NCBI GenBank assembly: GCA_025964465.1
Contig: JAOPYS010000285.1
Span: 1-15,054 of the forward strand
DNA from: Thermoleophilia bacterium
Lineage (GTDB): Bacteria > Actinomycetota > Thermoleophilia > Gaiellales > SKUG01
DNA: 15,054 nucleotides
Direction: 5' to 3'
The position numbers were made by a program, and so were the translations under genes. Shown one piece after another: positions 8,788-14,043 of the stretch. The notes beneath the pieces were generated by a model. That model had not been told where the DNA came from, did not search any database, and worked only from the letters and a program-made list of their open reading frames with translations. Each line of letters starts with the position of its first letter. Positions within the stretch are counted from its first letter, which is position 1.

Positions 8788-9552
8788 ATGTCCCGCCCTC
8801 CGCTCCGCTTCGTCAAGCGCTCGCGCATCCCCGTCCCAGCCAGCGAGCTGTTCGCGTGGCACCTGCGGCCGGGCGCCTTCGAGCGGCTCCTCGCCCCGGG
8901 CGACGGCACCCGCATCGCCGCGCGCAGCGGCCGCATCGAGGACGACACGATGCGCGTGGAGCTGAGCGTGCCGGTGGTCGGGCCCGTTCGCCAGCGCTGG
9001 AAGATCCGACACGAGGGGTACCAGCCCGGGCGCCGGTTCATCGACGTGATGGAACGCGGCCCCTTCCCCTACTGGCGTCACGAGCACCTGGCCGAGCCGA
9101 TCGACGACGCCTCGAGCGAGCTGGTCGATTCGATCGAGTACCGGCTGCCGCTCGGGCGCCTCGGTGAGGTCGGCGGGCGCCCGATCGTGCTGCGCCGACT
9201 CGAGCCGATGTTCGAGCACCGCCACGCGATCACGACCGACGACCTCGCATCGCACGCCCGGGCCGGCGGCGTCCGTCGCGTCGCCGTCCGTGGCGCCGCG
9301 GCCCATCCGCTCGGCCTGCAGCTCGTCGCCTTTCTGCTCACGGGCGGGCACGAGGTCGCCGCCGACGTGACGATCAGCGACCACGACCTGCCAACCGAGC
9401 TCGCGGGCCCGCACGCCGTGGTGGAGCTGGAACCTCGTGTGGCGAGGGTCACGGTCGGCCCCTCGGTCACCGTCGTGCCGCTCAAACGACGCCCCGACAC
9501 GTCGGTGGACCCGCGCCGCATCCTCGCCGCGGTCGTCGACGTCCCCGACTGA
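8788..9552 (+). CDS. SRPBCC (START-like) domain protein with a truncated epimerase (TIGR01777-type) C-terminus
   Basis: The protein has 254 residues. Residues 1 to about 155 are an SRPBCC ligand-binding fold, with F-V-K-R-S-R-I-P-V-P-A-S-E-L-F-A-W-H and R-P-G-A-F-E-R-L near the start and I-E-Y-R-L-P-L-G and M-F-E-H-R-H later. In the known fusion family this domain is followed by an NAD(P)-binding epimerase domain of roughly 300 residues. Here that domain begins as expected (R-R-V-A-V-R-G, residues 163-169, then L-V-A-F-L-L-T-G-G-H-E-V), but the dinucleotide loop reads G-A-A-A-H-P-L-G instead of G-A-S-G-L-V-G, and the protein ends after about 90 more residues without the Y-x-x-x-K-type active site. 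The SRPBCC half may still bind a hydrophobic ligand; epimerase activity is unlikely. It lies between the propeller gene and ureG, with no evident link to urease. Confidence 0.8.
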   Translation: MSRPPLRFVKRSRIPVPASELFAWHLRPGAFERLLAPGDGTRIAARSGRIEDDTMRVELSVPVVGPVRQRWKIRHEGYQPGRRFIDVMERGPFPYWRHEHLAEPIDDASSELVDSIEYRLPLGRLGEVGGRPIVLRRLEPMFEHRHAITTDDLASHARAGGVRRVAVRGAAAHPLGLQLVAFLLTGGHEVAADVTISDHDLPTELAGPHAVVELEPRVARVTVGPSVTVVPLKRRPDTSVDPRRILAAVVDVPD

Positions 9553-9554
9553 CG

Positions 9555-9560
9555 TAGGCT
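9555..9560 (+). promoter_or_regulatory. Leaderless-type -10 element of ureG (TAGGCT)
   Basis: TAGGCT ends 7 nt before the ureG ATG, with the gap GCCGCGC and no Shine-Dalgarno sequence. It closely resembles the TAGGTT before ureA. It gives the separated ureG-ureD block its own probable promoter. Confidence 0.5.
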
Positions 9561-9567
9561 GCCGCGC

Positions 9568-10245
9568 ATGCACATGACCGCAGGCACTCCCCACTCCCGC
9601 ACCAAGGGCTGGGTCCGCAACGCACTCCCCACCGATCGCCCCGTTCGGATCGGCATCGGCGGCCCCGTCGGCTCCGGCAAGACGGCGCTGGTGGAGTACC
9701 TGTGCCGCCACCTGCGCGACGAGCTGTCGATCGCCGTGGTGACCAACGACATCTTCACCGACGAGGACGCGAAGATCCTCGTGCGCGCAGGGGCCCTGCC
9801 GCCCGAACGCGTGGTCGGCGTGGAGACGGGCGGCTGCCCGCACACCGCGATCCGCGAGGACGCATCGATGAACCTCGACGCGATCGAGCGCCTGGAGGGC
9901 CTGTTCCCCGACCTCGAGGCGGTGTTCGTGGAGAGCGGTGGCGACAACCTCGCCGCGGCGTTCAGCCCCGAGCTCGTCGACCGCTTCATCTACGTCATCG
10001 ACGTGGCCCAGGGGGAGAAGATCCCGCGCAAGGGCGGCCCCGGCATCAGCCGATCGGACCTGCTCGTCATCAACAAGGTCGACCTGGCCGAGCACGTCGG
10101 CGCGGACGTGCGCGTGATGCTCGACGACGCCCGCGCCGCGCGCGACGGGCGCGACATCGTGGCCTGCAGCATCCGCCGCGACGAGGGTGCGATGGCGCTC
10201 GTCGACTGGGTGCGCTCTGAGGCGCTCGCGCCGGCGCTGGCGTGA
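9568..10245 (+). CDS. ureG: Urease accessory GTPase UreG
   Basis: UreG is the SIMIBI-class GTPase that delivers nickel to apo-urease within the UreD-UreF-UreG complex. The 225-residue protein has the P-loop G-P-V-G-S-G-K-T (residues 32-39), the metal-binding C-P-H motif at Cys90-His92 in G-G-C-P-H-T-A-I-R, the segment V-E-S-G-G-D-N-L, and the guanine-specificity motif N-K-V-D (169-172). About 30 residues precede the P-loop strand, starting M-H-M-T-A-G; this is somewhat longer than the shortest family members, and the second ATG at 9574 is possible. The N-terminus has only two histidines (His2, His9), so it is not the metal-storing His-rich tail of some homologues. The gene overlaps ureD by 4 bases (GTGA). 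Confidence 0.96.
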   Translation: MHMTAGTPHSRTKGWVRNALPTDRPVRIGIGGPVGSGKTALVEYLCRHLRDELSIAVVTNDIFTDEDAKILVRAGALPPERVVGVETGGCPHTAIREDASMNLDAIERLEGLFPDLEAVFVESGGDNLAAAFSPELVDRFIYVIDVAQGEKIPRKGGPGISRSDLLVINKVDLAEHVGADVRVMLDDARAARDGRDIVACSIRRDEGAMALVDWVRSEALAPALA

Positions 10246-11081
10246 CGGTCGCCGCGCCGCCTGCAACGGCGCACGCCGGCGCGCTGCACGCGACGTTCTC
10301 CACGCGCGAGGACGGGGCGACGATCCTCGGCGCGCTGCACACGCGGGCGCCTCTGCGTCTCGCGCCCGCGCGCACGCGCGAGGACGGCGGCCTCGACGTG
10401 TGCATCACCGAGTGCTCGCCGGGACAGCTGCCGGGCGACGCATACGACCTCGCATGGAACCTCGCCGCGGGCGCGCGCGTGCGGGTCGGATCGCAGGCGG
10501 CGCTGCGCGTCCACGGCGGTGGCGGCGACGCCGGCCCCTCCCGCGTCGTGCAGCGCGCCACGGTCGAGCAGGGCGCGTTGCTGGAGGTGCTGCCCGAGCC
10601 GGTGGTGCTGCACGCCGGCGCCGACTGGCGCAGCGCGACGAGCGTCGACCTGCACGGCGACGCAGCTGTCGTGTTCGCCGAGGTCGGCACCGCCGGGCGC
10701 GTCGCGCACGGCGAGCGCTTCGCGTTCGCGCGGTGGGAGGCGCGCCTGGACGTGCGCATCGACGGTCAGCTGGTCGCGGCGTCCGCGCAGCGCCTGGAGC
10801 CCGGCGCGACCCTCGACCTGCTCGACGCGCCCGGCTGGCTCGGCGGCGCGACCCACTGGGCGAGCCTGCACGTGGTCTGCGCCCGCCTCGACACCGACCC
10901 GGCCGAGGCGCTGCGCTCCGAGCTCGACGCGCTCGTGTTGGCGCGACCCGACGTCGACGGGTGCGCCGACCTCGCGCCGCGCGCCGGGGTCGTCGTCGTC
11001 GCCCGCGCGCAGACCGCGTGGGCGCTCACCACCTGCATGCGCGCCCTCGCCGACGCGGCCCGCCCACACCTCGTGCGGTAG
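10242..11081 (+). CDS. ureD: Urease accessory protein UreD (UreH)
   Basis: UreD binds the urease apoenzyme directly and bridges it to UreF and UreG during nickel insertion. The 279-residue protein starts at GTG 10242 in a 4-bp overlap with the ureG stop. Sequence conservation in this family is low, but several marks fit: a beta-rich fold, the motif A-A-L-R-V with V-V-Q-R-A-T-V-E-Q-G-A-L-L-E-V-L-P-E-P-V-V-L-H-A-G-A in the centre, and the G-E-R-F-A-F-A-R-W-E-A-R-L-D-V-R segment. Its place directly after ureG, as in the actinobacterial order ureABCFGD, supports the call. The last codon TAG overlaps a TAGCGT hexamer that probably drives the next operon. Confidence 0.9.
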   Translation: MTVAAPPATAHAGALHATFSTREDGATILGALHTRAPLRLAPARTREDGGLDVCITECSPGQLPGDAYDLAWNLAAGARVRVGSQAALRVHGGGGDAGPSRVVQRATVEQGALLEVLPEPVVLHAGADWRSATSVDLHGDAAVVFAEVGTAGRVAHGERFAFARWEARLDVRIDGQLVAASAQRLEPGATLDLLDAPGWLGGATHWASLHVVCARLDTDPAEALRSELDALVLARPDVDGCADLAPRAGVVVVARAQTAWALTTCMRALADAARPHLVR

Positions 11082-11084
11082 CGT
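11079..11084 (+). promoter_or_regulatory. Leaderless-type -10 element of the kinase operon (TAGCGT)
   Basis: TAGCGT ends 7 nt before the ATG at 11092, with the gap CCCCCGC and no Shine-Dalgarno sequence. The first three bases are the ureD stop codon, the same arrangement as before ureA. It implies that the kinase operon can be transcribed independently of ureG-ureD. Confidence 0.5.
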
Positions 11085-11091
11085 CCCCCGC

Positions 11092-11877
11092 ATGCCGTCC
11101 CCGCGCCGCGTCACCGCCACCCGCTACGTCACGCCGCTGCGCGAGGGCGGGTCGCTGCCGGCGATCCTCGAGGCCGACGACGACGGCATGTACGTCACCA
11201 AGTTCCGCGCCGCCGGGCACGGCCCGCGCGCGCTCGTCGCCGAGCTGGCCGTCGGCGAGCTGGCCCGCGCGCTCGGCCTGCCCGTGCCCGAGCTGGTGCT
11301 CGTCGACGTCGATGCCGCGCTCGGCCGCGCGGAGGCCGACGCCGAGATCCAGCAGCTCGTCGTGGGCAGCGCCGGCACCAACGTCGGGCTCGACTACCTG
11401 CCCGGCTCGCTCAGCTTCGACCCGGCGGTGGACCGCCCTCCGAGCGCCGAGTTCGGCGCTGACGTCGTGTGGTTCGACTCGTGGGTCGTCAACATCGACC
11501 GTTTCCCACAGAACCCCAACATGCTGGTCTGGCACGGCCGGCCGTGGCTGATCGACCACGGCGCCGCCCTCTACGTGCACGCCAACTGGAAGGCGCCGGA
11601 GGTCGCGGCGCGCCAACGCTTCGAGCTGGTGTCGCGCCACGTGCTGCTGCCGTTCGCCTCCAGCATCCACGAGGCGGACGAGCGCCTCGCCCCGCGGATC
11701 GACCGCGCACTGCTGGAAGCGACCTTCGCCGCGGTGCCCGACGACCTGTTCGAGGACGACGCCCTGCGCCGCGAGCCCCCCGAGGTGCGCGCCGCCTACG
11801 TCGACTTCCTCGAGCTGCGCCTGGCCGAGCGCGCGGGCTGGCTCGACGAGGCGGAGGAGGCGCGCCGTGCCCGCTGA
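11092..11877 (+). CDS. HipA-like kinase family protein (HipA_2 type)
   Basis: The protein has 261 residues and resembles the compact HipA-like kinase family, shorter than classic HipA toxins. Kinase-like elements appear in order: a lysine in M-Y-V-T-K-F (Lys37) as probable ATP-binding residue, a helix with E-L-A-V-G-E-L-A-R-A-L-G-L-P-V-P-E, then a catalytic-loop candidate N-I-D-R-F-P-Q-N-P-N (Asp136, Asn141 or Asn143), and I-D-H-G (Asp155) where kinases have the metal-binding Asp. The target is unknown; classic HipA phosphorylates glutamyl-tRNA synthetase, but this should not be assumed here. No HipB-type DNA-binding antitoxin gene is adjacent. The ATG follows a TAGCGT hexamer. The end of the gene overlaps the DUF3037 gene by 11 bases, so the two are co-translated and probably functional partners. 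Confidence 0.8.
   Translation: MPSPRRVTATRYVTPLREGGSLPAILEADDDGMYVTKFRAAGHGPRALVAELAVGELARALGLPVPELVLVDVDAALGRAEADAEIQQLVVGSAGTNVGLDYLPGSLSFDPAVDRPPSAEFGADVVWFDSWVVNIDRFPQNPNMLVWHGRPWLIDHGAALYVHANWKAPEVAARQRFELVSRHVLLPFASSIHEADERLAPRIDRALLEATFAAVPDDLFEDDALRREPPEVRAAYVDFLELRLAERAGWLDEAEEARRAR
11853..11860 (+). promoter_or_regulatory. Strong ribosome binding site for the DUF3037 gene (GGAGGAGG)
   Basis: GGAGGAGG lies inside the end of the kinase gene, 6 nt before the GTG at 11867. It is the best Shine-Dalgarno match noticed in the window. It fixes this GTG as the start and suggests efficient initiation of the second gene relative to the leaderless kinase. Confidence 0.65.
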
Positions 11878-12256
11878 CGCGCAGCCCTTCCAGTACGCCA
11901 TGCTGCGACTCGTGCCGCGCGTGGAGCGCGGCGAGGGCTTCAACGTCGGCGTCGTGCTGTTCTGCCGACCGCTCGAGTTCCTCGGCGCGCGCACCCACCT
12001 CGACACCGAGCTGCTCGCGCGCTTCGCGCCGCAGTGCGACGCCGCCGCGGTGGCCGAGCGCCTCGCCGCGATCGAGCGCGTCGCCGCCGGGGACCCGGAC
12101 GCCGGTGCCATCGCACAGCTGACGATCAGCGAGCGCTTCCACTTCCTCGTCGCCCCGGCCAGCACGATGGTGCAGGCCTCGCCCGCCCACACCGGCATGA
12201 CGGGCGACCCCGCCGGGCAGCTCGACCGCCTCTTCGACCAGCTGGTCGTGCGCTGA
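11867..12256 (+). CDS. DUF3037 family protein, partner of the HipA-like kinase
   Basis: The protein has 129 residues with no signal peptide or membrane segment and is probably cytoplasmic. It begins Q-P-F-Q-Y-A-M-L-R-L-V-P-R-V-E-R-G-E-G-F-N-V-G-V-V-L-F-C, a start typical of DUF3037, and includes R-F-A-P-Q-C-D near the middle and S-E-R-F-H-F-L-V later. No function is established for this family. From memory, it is often encoded beside compact HipA-like kinases, and that pairing is repeated here with an 11-bp overlap and a strong ribosome binding site. The C-terminal D-R-L-F-D-Q-L-V-V-R is a conserved-looking helix. Its role may be as substrate, activator or inhibitor of the kinase; the sequence alone does not decide this. 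The gene overlaps the transporter gene by one base (TGATG). Confidence 0.8.
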   Translation: MPADAQPFQYAMLRLVPRVERGEGFNVGVVLFCRPLEFLGARTHLDTELLARFAPQCDAAAVAERLAAIERVAAGDPDAGAIAQLTISERFHFLVAPASTMVQASPAHTGMTGDPAGQLDRLFDQLVVR

Positions 12257-12981
12257 TGCTCGAGGCGTTGTTCTGGGGCGCGGTCGGCGGGTTCGCGCTG
12301 ATCGTCGGCGCGCTCGCCGCGATGGTACGGCCGGTGCCCTCGCGCATCACGAGCCTGGTCATGGGCTTCGGGGCGGGCGTGCTCATCAGCGTGCTCTCGC
12401 ACGAGCTGACGATCGAGAGCTACGAGCGCGGCGGCGCCGACGTGCTGTCGATCAGCATGGGGCTCGGGGCGCTCACGTTCTTCGGGGCCAACATCCTCAT
12501 CGCCCGCATGGGTGGCGGTGACCGCAAGCGTTCGCAGGGCCAGCAGGCAGAGGGCTCGGGCACGGCGATCGTACTCGGCACCGTGCTTGACGGCATCCCC
12601 GAATCCGCGGTGATCGGCATCAGCCTGCTCGGCGGCGACGGCGTCAGCACCGCCGTCGTCGCGGCGATCTTCATCTCCAACATCCCCGAGAGCCTGTCGG
12701 CCACCACCGGGCTGCTCGCGTCCGGCCGGGGGCGGTGGGGCGTCCTCGGGATGTGGGGCATCGTGCTCGTCGTGTCCGCCGTCTCCTCGGCGCTCGGCTA
12801 CGGGCTGCTCGGCAACGCGTCGCAGGGTCTCGTCGGCTCGATCGAGGGGTTCGCGGCGGGCGCCATCCTCATGATGCTCGCCGACACGATGATGCCCGAG
12901 GCGGTGCAGCACGGCGGTAACCGGACCGGGCTGGTCACCGTCGCGGGCTTCGTCCTCGCCTTCCTGCTGTCGCAGCAGTGA
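12256..12981 (+). CDS. ZIP-like metal transporter family membrane protein with altered metal-site residues
   Basis: The integral membrane protein has 241 residues and about seven or eight hydrophobic segments (roughly 4-24, 30-48, 60-80, 104-123, 130-146, 155-176, 184-204 and 222-240). The two ZIP signature helices are recognisable: L-D-G-I-P-E-S (residues 111-117) and S-N-I-P-E-S-L-S-A-T (141-150). The metal-binding histidines of classical ZIP proteins in H-x-x-P-E-G and H-E-x-P-E are replaced by Asp112 and Asn142, while both P-E pairs remain. The cytoplasmic loop after the third helix (G-G-G-D-R-K-R-S-Q-G-Q-Q) has no histidines. Transport of a divalent metal is therefore only probable, and the ion is unknown. 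Translation is coupled to the DUF3037 gene by TGATG, so it forms the third gene of the kinase operon. Confidence 0.75.
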   Translation: MLEALFWGAVGGFALIVGALAAMVRPVPSRITSLVMGFGAGVLISVLSHELTIESYERGGADVLSISMGLGALTFFGANILIARMGGGDRKRSQGQQAEGSGTAIVLGTVLDGIPESAVIGISLLGGDGVSTAVVAAIFISNIPESLSATTGLLASGRGRWGVLGMWGIVLVVSAVSSALGYGLLGNASQGLVGSIEGFAAGAILMMLADTMMPEAVQHGGNRTGLVTVAGFVLAFLLSQQ

Positions 12982-12999
12982 CGGGCCACCGGCCGCGCG

Positions 13000-13848
13000 T
13001 CAGGTGATCGAATCGACCGCCGCAGCGCGCACGCCGACGGACTTCCACGCGTCGCGCACCGCCAGCTGCTCGGCGCTGCCCGCGCCGAAGAGCGTGCCGG
13101 CGCCGCGCACCGTGCCGAGCACCAGGTCGGTCACGCCCGCCGCGGCGGGCAGGTGGTGGCGCAGCGCCTCGAGGTAGATGCGCGCCATCAGCCCCGTGCC
13201 GAGCGCCTCGCCGACGAGGTACGCCGCGTGGTTGAGCGGGCCGATGTTGAAGTACGGGCCCTTGGCGAGGCTGTCGGCCGTCATCTCGTCGACGCGCGTC
13301 GGCGTCGCGACGTGCACGCGCGTCGCACCGTCGAGCATGAGCTGGGAGGAGGGGTCGGCGGAGGAGCGCAGGCCACCCGGCACGAGGCCCTCGCCGAGCG
13401 TCCAGTTGCCCTCGATCGCCGCGGCGAAGGTGTCGGCCAGCGACTCGTCGACGATGCGCGACGTGGGAGTGACGCCGAACCCGGGCACCAGGTGCGCCGC
13501 GACTCGGTGCGTCAGCTCGTGGTACACGACGTCGGGCGCCTGCCAGAATGGGGCGCCGGTGAACGGGTCGGTGCCGATCTCCACGCGCTCGTTGGCGAGT
13601 GAGCCGGTGCCGTCGGGCGCGAGGGTGAGGTCGGCGCGGTAGGCCGCGTCGTGCGAGGCGGGGTCCACCCGGAACTCGATCGGCCCGTTGCCCTCCGCCT
13701 CCGTCACCCCGAGCGCGGTGAAGAAGTCGCGGGCCGCCGTCGCGGCTGCCGCGAGCGCCGGCGGGATGCCCGCCGATGCACCAGCGGGAGCGGGCATGGG
13801 AGCGGACGAGCCAGGTGGAAGCGGGGCGAGCTGCACGCGCGCAAGCAT
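13000..13848 (-). CDS. M4 (thermolysin-like) metallopeptidase family protein, active-site variant without export signal
   Basis: The 282 residues assume the ATG at 13848. The zinc motif H-E-L-T-H (His110, Glu111, His114) is followed 21 residues later by D-E-S-L-A-D (third ligand Glu135, Asp139), the spacing and form of gluzincins related to thermolysin. The C-terminal region aligns with the thermolysin H-x-N-S-G-I-x-N-x-A-x-Y-L segment as Y-F-N-I-G-P-L-N-H-A-A-Y-L (from Tyr199), so the His that assists catalysis appears replaced by Tyr. No signal peptide and no FTP or PepSY propeptide are visible, although most M4 enzymes are exported precursors. The start is uncertain: ATGs at 13935 and 13797 are also in frame, and none has a well-spaced ribosome binding site. 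The gene converges on the transporter gene (18 bp apart) and is divergent from the multicopper oxidase. Confidence 0.75.
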   Translation of the reverse strand: MLARVQLAPLPPGSSAPMPAPAGASAGIPPALAAAATAARDFFTALGVTEAEGNGPIEFRVDPASHDAAYRADLTLAPDGTGSLANERVEIGTDPFTGAPFWQAPDVVYHELTHRVAAHLVPGFGVTPTSRIVDESLADTFAAAIEGNWTLGEGLVPGGLRSSADPSSQLMLDGATRVHVATPTRVDEMTADSLAKGPYFNIGPLNHAAYLVGEALGTGLMARIYLEALRHHLPAAAGVTDLVLGTVRGAGTLFGAGSAEQLAVRDAWKSVGVRAAAVDSIT

Positions 13849-13877
13849 CCACGGTGGGCAGCGCGGCAGCGCCCGAT

Positions 13878-13897
13878 CGCGGGCCACGTGGCCCGCG
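13878..13897. promoter_or_regulatory. 20-bp perfect palindrome, candidate operator in a divergent intergenic region
   Basis: The sequence CGCGGGCCACGTGGCCCGCG is a perfect inverted repeat with no loop, centred between 13887 and 13888 on CACGTG. It lies 30 bp upstream of the preferred peptidase start, between the divergent peptidase and oxidase genes. A loop-less palindrome fits a dimeric regulator better than a terminator. If the peptidase started at 13935 the palindrome would be coding, which lowers confidence. Confidence 0.4.
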
Positions 13898-13985
13898 CGC
13901 GCGATGACGGTGGCCGGGGCAGGCTCGCGCGCCATTCCTCCCGCAACGCCCAGCGTCCTCCCAGCCAATTCACAGGGAGCGTCGG

Positions 13986-13991
13986 TACGGT
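13986..13991 (+). promoter_or_regulatory. Possible -10 element of the multicopper oxidase gene (TACGGT)
   Basis: TACGGT lies 52 nt before the ATG at 14044 and resembles the other GGTANNNT elements of the window. It would give a leader of about 45 nt that includes the GAGGG ribosome binding site at 14030-14034. No -35 box at the normal distance is evident. Confidence 0.3.
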
Positions 13992-14029
13992 GGGTCTCGG
14001 TGTCGGGCGTGGGGCTCGCACCTCGAGAC

Positions 14030-14034
14030 GAGGG
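14030..14034 (+). promoter_or_regulatory. Ribosome binding site of the multicopper oxidase (GAGGG)
   Basis: GAGGG is 9 nt before the ATG at 14044 but touches the in-frame ATG at 14035. The spacing favours the downstream start. Confidence 0.45.
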
Positions 14035-14043
14035 ATGGACACC

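Noticed and set aside
8680..10266. Minus-strand open frame of over 500 codons covering the SRPBCC gene and ureG
   Set aside because: It spans two good plus-strand genes and the gap between them, with shadow-type composition.
11026..12912. Minus-strand open frame of over 600 codons opposite the kinase operon
   Set aside because: It covers three plus-strand genes and their overlaps. The sequence is His/Asp/Arg-rich low complexity, and no start signal or domain is visible.
12256..12981. Assignment of the ZIP-like transporter as the nickel importer for urease
   Set aside because: It belongs to the kinase/DUF3037 operon, which has its own promoter element, and nothing in its metal-site residues points to nickel. 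Proximity alone is not enough.
12982..12999. GGCC-ACC-GGCC inverted repeat between convergent genes as a bidirectional terminator
   Set aside because: The stem is only four base pairs and lacks T-runs on either strand. In this GC content it is likely to be chance.
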